Source of the DNA: Pseudomonas reactans
GTDB taxonomy: Bacteria; Pseudomonadota; Gammaproteobacteria; Pseudomonadales; Pseudomonadaceae
NCBI RefSeq assembly: GCF_013385825.1
Contig: NZ_JACAPG010000022.1
Coordinates: 1-35,894 of the forward strand
Direction: 5' to 3'
DNA: 35,894 nt
Shown: positions 23,801 through 33,402 of the stretch, piece by piece
How the letters are laid out: each line of letters opens with the position of its first letter
Numbering within the stretch: position 1 is the first letter of the stretch
The notes under the pieces: model-generated
What the model was told of the DNA's origin: nothing
Databases searched by the model: none
What the model saw: the letters and a program-made list of their open reading frames with translations, nothing else
Position numbers and translations under genes: made by a program

Positions 23801-25819
23801 ATGGTTAACGCGTTTTTTTCGTCACGTTTCAATCTTGTTCTTCCACCTGTAAATACCGACTTGCAAGTCCTCGCATTCAGAGGCAGTGAAGTCCTCGATC
23901 AACCTTTTTTCATCCACATACAGGTGATCAGCGAAAACCCTTCCCTTGACCTGGAGGCGCTGCTCCACCAACCCGCCTACCTGGCTTTCGGTGAAGCGAA
24001 CGAAGGTCTGCATGGGCAGGTTTACGCCATCGGCCGGGATGACCCCGGCCGGCGCACCACGCGTTATCATCTGACGCTGGCGCCACGCCTGGCTTATCTT
24101 GCGCACCGGCGCGACCAGAGGATTTTCCAGCAGCGCAGCGTGCCGCAGATCATTGCGCAGGTCCTTGAGCAGCATGGCATCCTGGCGGATGCATACGCCT
24201 TCGAGCTTGGCCCGGTGGTATATCCGCCCCGTACGTTCTGTGTGCAGTACGCAGAAAGTGATCTTCACTTCATCCAGCGTCTGTGTGAAGAAGAGGGCAT
24301 CCACTACCACTTCCGCCACAGCGTGGACAATCATCTGCTGGTATTTGGCGATGACCAGACGGTGTTTCGGCGTTTACCTGCGCAACACTACAGTGCTCCT
24401 GGCGGGCCGCAAGCCGATGGGCCGGTTATCCAGCGGTTCGACGTGCGCCTGGGCATCCGCAGCCAAAAGACGGTGCGCCGTGATTACGACTTCGAACATC
24501 CTGCCTTGCAACTGAACGACTGCGCGGGTGGCGCGGCGACAATCCCCCTTGAGGACTATCAGTACCCTGCAGGATTCACCGGTCATGTCCGTGGCAAGCA
24601 GTTGGCAGGTCGGAGCCTGGAGCGTCATCAGCGCGACCGGCATCGGGCATTGGGCAAGAGTGATCAGCCAATGCTGCGCAGTGGGCACTTCCTTGAGATA
24701 CGAGATCATCCTGACCCATCCTGCAACGACCTGTGGCTGATCACGTCAGTGCGTCATGAGGGTTATCAACCACAGGTGCTGGAGGAAGCAACGCCGGCAA
24801 CCGAGATGTTCCAGGGCTATCGCAATCGTTTTACCGCAACACCTTGGCAGGCCGTGCATCGGCCGCCCCTCAGGCACATCAAGCCGACCATCAATGGCAG
24901 CCAGACCGCAACCGTGACCGGTCCCGCCGGTGAGGACGTGCATTGCGATGTCTATGGCCGGGTGAAGGTGCGCTTTCACTGGGACCGCCTGGACAACGCG
25001 GATGATAAAAGCAGTTGCTGGGTGCGGGTGGCGTCCGGGTGGGCCGGTGACGGGTTTGGTGCAACGATGATCCCCCGAGTGGGCATGGAGGTGCTGGTGA
25101 CCTTCCTGGATGGTGACCCCGATCGCCCGTTGATCAACGGCTGCCTGCCGAATGCGTTGAACCCGCCGGCCTATCCCTTGCCGCAGCACAAAACCCGCAG
25201 CGTGTTGCGCAGCCGCAGTTCCCGTGGTGGCGAAGGCGCCAATGAGTTGTTCCTGGAGGACCGTCATGGCGAGGAGCTTGTCTACCTGCGTGCGCAGCGG
25301 GACCTGGAGCAACGGGTCGGCAATGACAGTCGGTTGGAGGTCGTGGGGGCGCGACGAGAAGTCATCCATGGGATAAGCACGGCTCACTTGGAAAGCGAAG
25401 AGCATCGTCAGGTCAGCGGCGATCGCAAAGTGCTGCTCAAGGCGAGCGACTACCTTGATGTGCAGGGCGATAGCCGGACCCACGTGGCTCAGACGTTGGT
25501 CATTGAGGCTGGGCAGCAACTTCACCTCAAGTCCGGTGCCAGTCTGGTAATCGATGCCGGGGCGCAACTGAGCCTCAAGGCGGGCGGAGAGCATCTGGTC
25601 ATCCAGGCCGGTGGCATCTTCAGCAGTCGTCCCATCACCCTGGGCGGCTCACCGTCTGTGACCCAATTGACGAGCGCCTTGAAGATGGCCGGTGTGCCAG
25701 AAGTCTCCAAGGTACAAGGCACGATCATGAACCTGGCCAGGCAGTTGGGGGCGGACTACTGCCCGGTGTGCGAGCGATGCCGTGAAGGCCTGTGTGATTT
25801 GCCGGCGAGGGCCGCCTGA
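23801..25819 (+). CDS. vgrG: Type VI secretion spike protein VgrG
   Basis: A 672-residue VgrG (TssI). The N-terminal gp27-like part (about 1-370) includes FCVQYAESDLHFIQRLCEEEGIHYHF. The gp5 OB-fold has VHCDVYGRVKVRFHWDR with CWVRVASGWAG and PLINGCLPN. A beta-helical tail with the DUF2345-type segment (about 500-640) follows, without any extra C-terminal toxin domain; the tail ends in a Cys-rich CPVCERCREGLC. It forms the trimeric puncturing tip that carries the effector. ATG 23801 has a weak ribosome site. It is the first gene of an orphan cassette, and no structural T6SS genes are present in the window. Confidence 0.93.
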   Translation: MVNAFFSSRFNLVLPPVNTDLQVLAFRGSEVLDQPFFIHIQVISENPSLDLEALLHQPAYLAFGEANEGLHGQVYAIGRDDPGRRTTRYHLTLAPRLAYLAHRRDQRIFQQRSVPQIIAQVLEQHGILADAYAFELGPVVYPPRTFCVQYAESDLHFIQRLCEEEGIHYHFRHSVDNHLLVFGDDQTVFRRLPAQHYSAPGGPQADGPVIQRFDVRLGIRSQKTVRRDYDFEHPALQLNDCAGGAATIPLEDYQYPAGFTGHVRGKQLAGRSLERHQRDRHRALGKSDQPMLRSGHFLEIRDHPDPSCNDLWLITSVRHEGYQPQVLEEATPATEMFQGYRNRFTATPWQAVHRPPLRHIKPTINGSQTATVTGPAGEDVHCDVYGRVKVRFHWDRLDNADDKSSCWVRVASGWAGDGFGATMIPRVGMEVLVTFLDGDPDRPLINGCLPNALNPPAYPLPQHKTRSVLRSRSSRGGEGANELFLEDRHGEELVYLRAQRDLEQRVGNDSRLEVVGARREVIHGISTAHLESEEHRQVSGDRKVLLKASDYLDVQGDSRTHVAQTLVIEAGQQLHLKSGASLVIDAGAQLSLKAGGEHLVIQAGGIFSSRPITLGGSPSVTQLTSALKMAGVPEVSKVQGTIMNLARQLGADYCPVCERCREGLCDLPARAA

Positions 25820-26655
25820 TGCAGAACATGCCGGGCCAATGGATTGCCCGACAACAGCAGGCTGGGCGACACCTGTGTTTGATCCTCGACGGGCAGAGCG
25901 CCGCGCGCGAGCCGCTGCTGGCGGTGCGCAGCTTGTCGGACTATCGCAGCCTCTATGGTGAGACGGTACTGGCGGAGTGCGTGGTGGAAGGCCCTGTGAT
26001 CCTGCTGTTGAAGCAGATGAGCGAGCCTGCATTACGCGACCTCTTGCAACAGCCCGAGAATAACTGGGGTTGGCTGGGCAGTTTACCGTGCGAGGACCTG
26101 ACGGGCGTGACTCGGCACTGGCGCGACCGTTTGCTGACGGGATCGCAGGGCGAGCAGTCGCTGTACCGCTTTCACGATAACCGTACCCTGGCGCGTGCGC
26201 TGGACTATCTATGCCCGGACCAATGGCCGGTATTCCTCGGCCCCTTGATCAGCCTGTGCTACTGGCACGAAGACCGCTGGCGCACAGTCGACAACCCGAC
26301 TCCCGGTGAATATCCGCTGCCTGATCCGGTCCCGTGGCTGAACACGCCCAACCCAAACGCGGATGCCATCCTGCACGCCAATATCCTGCGTTACCTGTTG
26401 GCCGAACACAGCGAAGACCTGGTCGCATTGGTGGAATTCCAAGACCCGAGAGTCTGGCTGAGCCAAGTGTTGAAGCAGGCCCGTATCTGGCAATGGTGGG
26501 GGCCGGAGCAATTGGAGTTTCTGGTGGTGCGACGACTCGAAGAGGCCACACGCAACAGTTTCATTCGGTGGCAACCTCTGGCTGGAGAGGCGCCGGGGGA
26601 TCACTTTGAACGGGTGGTGGAGCAGTGGAGACTGATGGGGAAAAAAGATGAGTAG
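25819..26655 (+). CDS. DUF4123 adaptor/chaperone for a T6SS effector
   Basis: A 278-residue cytosolic DUF4123 protein with LILDGQSAAREPLLAV near the N-terminus and the HDNRTLARALDYL ... FLGPLISLCYW segment typical of the family. DUF4123 proteins (Tap-1/Tec type) load a cognate effector onto VgrG. The start overlaps the vgrG stop (TGATG), implying coupling. The gene lies between the spike and the lipoprotein/lipase pair, so its cargo is probably the lipase at 27427. Confidence 0.85.
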   Translation: MQNMPGQWIARQQQAGRHLCLILDGQSAAREPLLAVRSLSDYRSLYGETVLAECVVEGPVILLLKQMSEPALRDLLQQPENNWGWLGSLPCEDLTGVTRHWRDRLLTGSQGEQSLYRFHDNRTLARALDYLCPDQWPVFLGPLISLCYWHEDRWRTVDNPTPGEYPLPDPVPWLNTPNPNADAILHANILRYLLAEHSEDLVALVEFQDPRVWLSQVLKQARIWQWWGPEQLEFLVVRRLEEATRNSFIRWQPLAGEAPGDHFERVVEQWRLMGKKDE

Positions 26656-27412
26656 GCGAAGGCTTGGTGTATGGGGTGTGGTGGGGATGCTGGGGCTGAC
26701 GGGGTGTGCGGGCAAGGCGGTTGACCGCTTTACGCTGGAGGTGGATCTGCCGGCGGAGTTCCGCTTCATCGGTGGTGCCAACTATGGACCTGCGACCGGG
26801 GAAGTTTGCACGTTGCCCAGGCGTCGGGGGAAGCGACCGGAACGGAAGATTTTTATTGCGAGCTACAAGCCTGTGGCCAAACGCGTGAGTGTTGAGCTGC
26901 CACTGAGTGAAGTGATTGAGGGCTGCCCTACGGTTTTGCGGAGTGTGGATTTTGATATGTATGCGAAATGGGGGACGCGAGATACGGATGTTGGGGGAGA
27001 CCTCACCGGTTTCCCAATTCTAGATGATTCGGACGTTGATGAGTCGGGGATGTCAGCGACGGGGGTTCAGGAGTTGCATCGGCGTTGTCAGTGGTCGTTT
27101 CGGACGGTGGGGCCGCAGCACGCGGTCATCAAGATTCTAAAATGCAGCTATCCGAGTACAGCGAGTTCGTTGTCAGGTCTTGTGCAACGAGATCAGTTAC
27201 CAGGAAAAACGCTCAGGATGGTGTTGACTGTCGTTGATGAGGAGGAACCGGCTGTTGGCGATAACTGGGTAGCCGTACCAGGCGGCTGGAAGCGTTGTAA
27301 AGGTAAAAACTTCGAGGACCTTTATGCGTTTTGTAACGGCAACACCTCCGACTTTAAACCTATAAAAATGCCGGATGGTCGCGTATGTGATGTCTATCCG
27401 TCGTGTAAATAA
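26648..27412 (+). CDS. Lipoprotein, probable immunity protein to the lipase effector
   Basis: A 254-residue protein with a lipoprotein signal: MSRRR then a hydrophobic stretch and lipobox LTGC (Cys20). Ala21 after the cysteine does not favour inner-membrane retention. The mature part holds several cysteines (C-terminal CKGKNFEDLYAFC and CDVYPSCK) suggesting disulfides, so it is periplasm-facing. Lipase effectors of the type VI system act in the periplasm and are matched by periplasmic or lipoprotein immunity partners, which this position fits. The start overlaps the DUF4123 end by 8 bases. Base composition is lower in GC than vgrG. I do not recognise the family from sequence alone. Confidence 0.6.
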   Translation: MSRRRLGVWGVVGMLGLTGCAGKAVDRFTLEVDLPAEFRFIGGANYGPATGEVCTLPRRRGKRPERKIFIASYKPVAKRVSVELPLSEVIEGCPTVLRSVDFDMYAKWGTRDTDVGGDLTGFPILDDSDVDESGMSATGVQELHRRCQWSFRTVGPQHAVIKILKCSYPSTASSLSGLVQRDQLPGKTLRMVLTVVDEEEPAVGDNWVAVPGGWKRCKGKNFEDLYAFCNGNTSDFKPIKMPDGRVCDVYPSCK

Positions 27413-27426
27413 CAAGGAGCAAGGCC

Positions 27427-29577
27427 ATGAAACTGGATGCACGGAAGCAATCTTTTTTCAGTGATAGTAAGCCGGCGTGTTCACTGCGCGGGGATTGGGT
27501 GAGCTTTTGCCTGGTTGATGAACTGGGCGTGGGAACGGCATATGGTGGCCTGTCTTACACCATCTACGATAGTGCAGGGCAGGAGTACAAAGGCAGGCTC
27601 AATGGAGAAGGGTTCGCAAAGCTGCAAGATATTTATTGTGGGCCCGTGGTACTTGCTTTTGATGACCTGTATTCAGGCGAAGAGCACCCATATCATTGGC
27701 TGATGGTGCGTCCCACCTACAAACTTCCTATCACCGAGCTTCAAGTTCGGGCTGAGCAGACTCGCTTTGCTGCCGCTGATGGTCGGCGCCCCGAAAGTAA
27801 TCCTGCTCAGCAAAAGGCCAACCGGTTCTATCAGGTGGATGTGCGTGATTTAGTCCGTCATGTCGCCCACTTGCCACCTGTTGCGCAGCGGAGTCATCAA
27901 CCCCAGAGGCATGCATTAAAAATGATGGGTGACCTGGGATTTGGACCCCCTCAATCAAGCTTGGCAGGAGTCGTGTTGTTTCCAAACAACCACACTGCTC
28001 TGGAGGTCCGACCACTACGGGCCTTCCGCCCGATACTTTCAACCGATGACAGCTTCTGTGCCTTGAATCTCTATCAACTGGCATTGATGGCTACTTTGAG
28101 TTACTGCAATTTCGGTCAGGAGCCATCTAAAAGTCCCCAAGACCAAGTTCGCTTCCCTCATGATCCCAGCGTTGGGAATCTATTCGCTGAAGGACTTTCG
28201 GGCTACCAAGATGCATGGCGGTTCGATGCAGAACAGGTGCAGCGTTTCTACCCCATTTACGAGGAGGTTCCTTACTCTCAGCGCTTCGAGATTCTGCCCT
28301 TCGATCCTTCGTTGTACCCACAAAATCGCCCGGAGCTTAGGGAGAAACAAGAACATCCCGCACGGTTGCACTTTTTCGATGATGAGCATTTTGGGACAGA
28401 TACCCAAGCGTTTATCACCCATCACGACGACGTAATCCTGATTGCAGTGCGTGGAACTGCCAGCGCCGCAGACGGGATACGAGATGCAAACGCCCATCAG
28501 GTGCCGTTCACTGAGGGTGTCGGCAAGGCCCACGAAGGTTTTTATCAGGCTTACCGGGCAATGCGCGATTTCGTGCTGCGCTACCTCGACCAATTTCACT
28601 CCGGCCAACGAGTAATTATTTGCGGTCACAGCCTCGGCGGTGCAATTGCTTTGCTATTGGCAGAAGGGTTACGTCGTACTCAGGACCGTAACTACAACAT
28701 CCTCCTCTACACCTACGGCGCCCCCCGCGCCGCCGACGCCGAGTTTACCGAGGGCGCCTCAACCCTGGTCCACCACCGTATCGTCAATCACAACGACCCC
28801 GTCCCCAGCGTCCCGGCCCCGTGGATGAACACCACCGCCAAACTCTGGATCCCAGGCGCCGTCACACTGTTCAGCGCTCCTGCACCGGGCGGCCTGCTGT
28901 TCGCTGCCGGGTTGGTTCGCCTTGGTGGAAACCCTTACCAACACCACGGCGAACAACACCATTTCATGCCGATCATGTTGCCGGACGGCACGCAGTCTTC
29001 GGTGCTGTGGAAGCCCGGTTGTGAGTCTATCCAGGAGGCCGGTTGCAACCGCGCCTTGCAACTTCATGGCGATATGCCCGAACGGGATAACCTGCTGAAA
29101 CAGCTATTCCAGGCCAACCAACATTTCATGACCGCCAGCTACATCCCGGCGGCCTGGGCGACGCTGCGTCGCTGGCAACAAACCCAGGAAAACAACGGCC
29201 CGCTGGTCACACCAAGAGAGTTCGAGTTGCTCGACCTGGCACTCGAGACCATGCGCCAGCAACTGCGTAACAAGCGTCGGGAGCTGGCCCGTCTCAGGCC
29301 CGCCAACGATCGAGGCTATGAACATCATGATGCCTTGAACAGCGAGATCGATCGCTTGCACACCAGCCGTGAGCGCCTTGCGACCCTGCGCTGGCGACGC
29401 CTGGAAGCCCGTGATGTCTACGGCAGTCAGGCCCATGGCAGCCACTTGCAACCCAGCCTCAAGCGCTGGTTCAGTCACCGTGAAAACCGTGAGCTGTCGC
29501 AAGTCGCTCGCATTCCTCCCGCGCTGCATCACGAATGGGGGAGGGCGCAAACATTGGATATCGACTCGATCGTCTGA
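27427..29577 (+). CDS. T6SS lipase effector, class 3 lipase (Tle2/TseL-like)
   Basis: A 716-residue protein. The catalytic elbow ICGHSLGGA places Ser402. The usual class 3 lipase follow-up includes YTYGAPRAADAEF, NHNDPVPSVP (likely catalytic Asp) and a later HHGEQHH region (likely His). The N-terminal 330 residues are unfamiliar. A predicted coiled coil occupies about 605-660. The order vgrG, DUF4123, immunity, lipase resembles the VgrG1-Tap1-TseL-TsiV1 locus of Vibrio cholerae, except that immunity precedes the toxin. It probably hydrolyses membrane lipids of competitors. AAGGAG lies about 8 bases before ATG 27427. GC content rises sharply within the gene near 28690. Confidence 0.82.
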   Translation: MKLDARKQSFFSDSKPACSLRGDWVSFCLVDELGVGTAYGGLSYTIYDSAGQEYKGRLNGEGFAKLQDIYCGPVVLAFDDLYSGEEHPYHWLMVRPTYKLPITELQVRAEQTRFAAADGRRPESNPAQQKANRFYQVDVRDLVRHVAHLPPVAQRSHQPQRHALKMMGDLGFGPPQSSLAGVVLFPNNHTALEVRPLRAFRPILSTDDSFCALNLYQLALMATLSYCNFGQEPSKSPQDQVRFPHDPSVGNLFAEGLSGYQDAWRFDAEQVQRFYPIYEEVPYSQRFEILPFDPSLYPQNRPELREKQEHPARLHFFDDEHFGTDTQAFITHHDDVILIAVRGTASAADGIRDANAHQVPFTEGVGKAHEGFYQAYRAMRDFVLRYLDQFHSGQRVIICGHSLGGAIALLLAEGLRRTQDRNYNILLYTYGAPRAADAEFTEGASTLVHHRIVNHNDPVPSVPAPWMNTTAKLWIPGAVTLFSAPAPGGLLFAAGLVRLGGNPYQHHGEQHHFMPIMLPDGTQSSVLWKPGCESIQEAGCNRALQLHGDMPERDNLLKQLFQANQHFMTASYIPAAWATLRRWQQTQENNGPLVTPREFELLDLALETMRQQLRNKRRELARLRPANDRGYEHHDALNSEIDRLHTSRERLATLRWRRLEARDVYGSQAHGSHLQPSLKRWFSHRENRELSQVARIPPALHHEWGRAQTLDIDSIV

Positions 29578-29586
29578 GCCTGGCTT

Positions 29587-30822
29587 TTACACGAACTCCA
29601 CCTGCGCTGGCTGACGCTTCATCAACACCTTGCCGTTGCGAATCGAGTGCAGCGGCAAGCCTTGGCTGCGGATGACCTCGTAGTCGCTGTCTGCCGAAAG
29701 GATCAACAGGTTGGCTGGTCTTCCGGCCTCCAGGCCGTAACGGTCCCCCAGGGCCATGGCCTTGGCGCTGTTGTCAGTCACCAGGTCGAGTGCGCTTTGC
29801 AGATTGCGGTAGCCGAGCATGTGGCAGATGTGCAAACCGGCCTCCAGCACTCGCAGGATGTTCCCGTTACCCAGGGGATACCAGGGGTCGACGATGGAGT
29901 CCTGGCCGAAGCACACGTTCATACCGGCTTCCAGCAGCTCATTGACTCGGGTGACGCCACGGCGTTTCGGGAAGCTGTCGAAGCGGCCTTGCAGGTGAAT
30001 GCTCTCGGTGGGGCAGGAGACGAAACTGATCCCCGAGTGCCCCAACAGGCGGAAGAGTTTGGCGCAGTAGGCATTGTCGTAGGAGCCCATGGCCGTGGTG
30101 TGGCTGGCGGTGACGCGGGCACCCATGTCGCGGCTGCGAGCTTCTTCGGCCAACACTTCGAGAAAGCGGGAGTGCGGATCGTCGGTTTCGTCGCAGTGCA
30201 CGTCCACCAGGCAGCCGGTACGTTCAGCCAGGTCCATCAGGAACTTCACCGAACTCACGCCTTGGTCGCGGGTGTATTCAAAGTGCGGGATGCCGCCGAT
30301 GACGTCGGCGCCCAGGCGGATGGCTTCTTCCATCAGTTCGCGGCCATTGCGATAGGACTCGATGCCTTCCTGGGGGAAAGCGACGATCTGCAGGTCGATC
30401 AGGTGTGTGCTTTCCTGGCGCACTTCCAGCATGGCCTTGAGTGCCGTGAGGTCCGGGTCGGTGACGTCGACGTGGGTGCGCACATGTTGGATGCCGTGGG
30501 CAGCGAGCGCCTGGATTGTCTTTTTGGCGCGGGCCTTGGTGTCTTCCTGCGTGATGGTGGCTTTGCGTTCGCCCCAGCACTCGATGCCTTCGAACAGGGT
30601 GCCGCTCATGTTCCAGCGCGGTTCGCCGGCCGTCAGGGTGGCGTCGAGGTGGATATGGGGTTCGACGAAGGGGGGAATCACCAGGTTGCCGGCGGCGTCC
30701 AGGTCGTCGGCTGCGGCTATCGGTGATCCCGATTGCCGCGTGATGCTGGCGATCCGGCCATGTTCCAGGTGCAGATCATGCAGGCCTTCACGGTTGCGCA
30801 GGCGGGCGTTGATGATGTGCAT
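29587..30822 (-). CDS. codA: Cytosine deaminase
   Basis: A 411-residue metal-dependent amidohydrolase close to E. coli CodA. It has FVEPHIHLD (His56 and His58), VDVHCDETDDPHSRF, ASHTTAMGSYDNAYC and CFGQDSIVDPWYPLGNGN. It deaminates cytosine to uracil for pyrimidine salvage in the cytosol. I chose ATG 30822 with AGAGGA about 9 bases upstream; nine extra residues from 30849 are not conserved. It follows pucR by 27 bases in the same direction and is convergent with the lipase gene, only 9 bases away. Confidence 0.9.
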   Translation of the reverse strand: MHIINARLRNREGLHDLHLEHGRIASITRQSGSPIAAADDLDAAGNLVIPPFVEPHIHLDATLTAGEPRWNMSGTLFEGIECWGERKATITQEDTKARAKKTIQALAAHGIQHVRTHVDVTDPDLTALKAMLEVRQESTHLIDLQIVAFPQEGIESYRNGRELMEEAIRLGADVIGGIPHFEYTRDQGVSSVKFLMDLAERTGCLVDVHCDETDDPHSRFLEVLAEEARSRDMGARVTASHTTAMGSYDNAYCAKLFRLLGHSGISFVSCPTESIHLQGRFDSFPKRRGVTRVNELLEAGMNVCFGQDSIVDPWYPLGNGNILRVLEAGLHICHMLGYRNLQSALDLVTDNSAKAMALGDRYGLEAGRPANLLILSADSDYEVIRSQGLPLHSIRNGKVLMKRQPAQVEFV

Positions 30823-30849
30823 GGGCAAGTTCCTCTTGGCTAAAAACAA

Positions 30850-32055
30850 TCAGGCAGACAGTCGCCAGATCATCAGCGCAATGCCAATGTCCAGGCGATC
30901 ATAAGCATTATCCAGCGTCAGTCCGCAGAGGGCTTCGATGCGCTGGACGCGGTGCGTCAGGGTGTTGCGGTGCACGGCCAGCCGCTGAGCGGCGGCCACA
31001 AGGTTACCATTCTCGTGGAACCAGGCTTCCAGGGTGGGCATCAGGCTGGGGCCATGGTGCAAATCATGGCGCAGCAATGGGCCGAGGCGTTCATTCAGGA
31101 ACTGGTCGAGCAGGGCGCGATCACGTACGCCGCTGAGCAATTTGAGTACGCCCAGTTCATCGTACACGCACAACCCGGCGCGCTCGCTGAAGCGTCGCGC
31201 AGCGGCGAGCGCCTGGCGGGCTTCATCCTGCCCCTGGGCCAGGCGTGCCGGTGGGTGAGCGGCGGCGCTCAGGCCGATATACAGTTTGAGCGGTGCCAGG
31301 CGCAGGTTCAGCGGCTTGAGCCAGTTGGCCAATTGCTGGCGGTTAGCCAATGCTGCGACAGCATCCGAAGCCGGGAGCAGCATCGTCCATTGCCCAGCCC
31401 GCCCCAGTACCGGCAAACCGGGCGAGAGTTGACGCAATCGACGGCTGATACCGTCATGGTGGCGGGCCAATTGCACCTCCACAGAGGCCGCATCACCCTG
31501 GGCAAACAGCAACTCACTGCCTTCCAGTTGCAATTGAACCACCTGCCAATGCCCGGCCAATGGCATGCCCAGTTGCGAGGCTCGATGCAGCAACACCTCC
31601 AGGGATTGGTAATCGCCAGTCAGCAAACGCTCCAGCACATCATGCTTCGAGCGTCCCAACTGTTCGGACTGGATCAGTGCCGAACCAATGGCCTGAGTCA
31701 CCAGCACCATTTTCAACGAGTAAGGCTGCTCGATCAGTGGCATGCCGGCGGCTTCGGCGGCGTCGAGTAGACTCGGGGGAATCGCCTGGATATACGCGGG
31801 CCCCGTCAGGACCACCAGCCCGGCCACCTGACGGTCACAGGCTTCCTCCAGCAATTGCAGCAGGTTAACCTCATCGCGTGGGTGATTGATCCCCGTGACG
31901 AACACCAGTTCGCCCCCCAGCACCCACTCGGCGATCCCGCTGTTTTCCGCCACATACGGCCAACGCACGCCGTTATCCAGGCCCGCCGCGCCGGCACGCA
32001 GACGCATGGACTCCAGGCCCGGCAAGGCCAGCACATCGGCGAGGGTCAGGCTCAT
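30850..32055 (-). CDS. PucR-family transcriptional regulator
   Basis: A 401-residue regulator with the PucR purine-catabolism domain at the N-terminus (about 1-130, LTLADVLALPGL ... LVFVTGINH). The middle GGDEF-like CdaR region follows, and the C-terminal HTH_30 reads WFHENGNLVAAAQRLAVHRNTLTHRVQRIE (near 347-376). It lies between the cytosine permease and deaminase genes in one operon, so it is probably their regulator, sensing cytosine or a nitrogen-linked signal. The start overlaps the codB stop by ATGA. Confidence 0.9.
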   Translation of the reverse strand: MSLTLADVLALPGLESMRLRAGAAGLDNGVRWPYVAENSGIAEWVLGGELVFVTGINHPRDEVNLLQLLEEACDRQVAGLVVLTGPAYIQAIPPSLLDAAEAAGMPLIEQPYSLKMVLVTQAIGSALIQSEQLGRSKHDVLERLLTGDYQSLEVLLHRASQLGMPLAGHWQVVQLQLEGSELLFAQGDAASVEVQLARHHDGISRRLRQLSPGLPVLGRAGQWTMLLPASDAVAALANRQQLANWLKPLNLRLAPLKLYIGLSAAAHPPARLAQGQDEARQALAAARRFSERAGLCVYDELGVLKLLSGVRDRALLDQFLNERLGPLLRHDLHHGPSLMPTLEAWFHENGNLVAAAQRLAVHRNTLTHRVQRIEALCGLTLDNAYDRLDIGIALMIWRLSA

Positions 32056-33320
32056 GCCTGGGCGTCAGCCAAGGGGGTACGCACGCGCAGTATGGCGGTG
32101 AGCACGATGTAGGTCAGCGACGCGGCCACGATACCCACCAACGGTGCGACCCAAGGTGAGTTGAACGCCAGCACGGTACCCACCCCATAGGCCACCAGCC
32201 CCGGCCAGTTGAATGCCGGCAGACGTGCATCTGCCAGGCGCGGATACTGCCCGCGATAGCGATAGAAGAAGTCCGCCATGATCACCCCGCCAATCGGCGG
32301 AATCACCGTGCCCAGTAGAATCAAGTACGGCACCAGCATGTCGTACATGCCGAGCAACGCCAGCAGCGTGCCGATCACCGCGCCGGCCAGGGTCACGGTC
32401 TTGCGGCGTTTGGTGCGCAACAGGTTGCAGCCAGCCACCGCGAAGTTGTAGATGGTGTTGTCCTGGGTGCTCCAGATATTGAGCAGCAGCATGGCCATCG
32501 CCGCCATGGCAAAGCCCTGCAGCAGCAACACTTCAACCACATCCGGTTGCTGATAGACGATGGCACCGTAAGCACCAATCAACACCATCAAGCCGTTGCC
32601 GATAAAGAAACCGATCAGGCTGGCCAACACCGCCACCTTGGCCGAGCGCGAAAAGCGCGTCCAGTTGGTGGCCTGGGTTGCGCCGCTGACAAAGGTGCCG
32701 AACACCAGGGTGATCGCCGTGGACAAGTCCAGTTCACCGGTCGGCACCACCGCCAATAGCCCATCCAGCCCGCCGACTTTGACCGTGGCCACCCACATCG
32801 ACAGAAACAGCAGGATGCCCATCGCCGGTACTGCGATGTAGGACAGAATCTCCAGCCCGCGATAGCCAACGTACGCCGTGGCGCAGAACACCAGGCCGAA
32901 CAGCACCATCAACGCCAACACGCTGCCCTGGCCCAGTTCGAAATACTTGCCCAGCACCACGGCAGCCGTGGCGGTGCCCCAGGCATACCAGCCGATCTGG
33001 GTGAAGCCAAGGATCAGGTCACTGAGCTTGCTGCCCACTTCGCCGAAGCAGAAGCGCCCCATCAACACCGAATTCAGCCCGCTATTGAAGGCGATGTAAC
33101 CCAGGCCTGCGGCGTAGATACCCAGCAGCAGGTTACCCAGGGCCACGACGCCAAGCATGTCGGTAAAGCTGAACGCCACCCCTAGCTTGCCGCCGGCAAA
33201 CATAGTCGCAGTAAAAAAGGTAAAGCCCAGCAGCACCATGGCGGTAGACGCCAGGCCTTTGCGCGCATGCATCGGGACTTCGCTGAGGGGGTAATCGTTG
33301 CCCGGTTCTTGCTGCGTCAT
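32052..33320 (-). CDS. codB: Cytosine permease, NCS1 family
   Basis: A 422-residue membrane protein with about 12 helices. The N-terminal DYPLSEVPMHARKGL and the GFTFFTATMFAGGKLG segment are typical of CodB. It imports cytosine with a proton or sodium ion. The order codB-pucR-codA couples uptake, sensing and deamination. ATG 33320 has an AAGGCAC site upstream; earlier in-frame codons add unconserved residues. A 19-bp palindrome lies about 83 bases upstream. Confidence 0.9.
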   Translation of the reverse strand: MTQQEPGNDYPLSEVPMHARKGLASTAMVLLGFTFFTATMFAGGKLGVAFSFTDMLGVVALGNLLLGIYAAGLGYIAFNSGLNSVLMGRFCFGEVGSKLSDLILGFTQIGWYAWGTATAAVVLGKYFELGQGSVLALMVLFGLVFCATAYVGYRGLEILSYIAVPAMGILLFLSMWVATVKVGGLDGLLAVVPTGELDLSTAITLVFGTFVSGATQATNWTRFSRSAKVAVLASLIGFFIGNGLMVLIGAYGAIVYQQPDVVEVLLLQGFAMAAMAMLLLNIWSTQDNTIYNFAVAGCNLLRTKRRKTVTLAGAVIGTLLALLGMYDMLVPYLILLGTVIPPIGGVIMADFFYRYRGQYPRLADARLPAFNWPGLVAYGVGTVLAFNSPWVAPLVGIVAASLTYIVLTAILRVRTPLADAQA

Positions 33321-33402
33321 GTGCCTTGCTCCCTGAATGAGTGACGCAGGCCTATTGCACCGCGCGTGCCAAACCGGCAGCAGTGAGGAGCGCACGACGG
33401 GC

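Noticed and set aside
29647..30726. Long plus-strand frame opposite codA
   Set aside because: The codA protein on the other strand is unmistakable; the antisense product is low-complexity.
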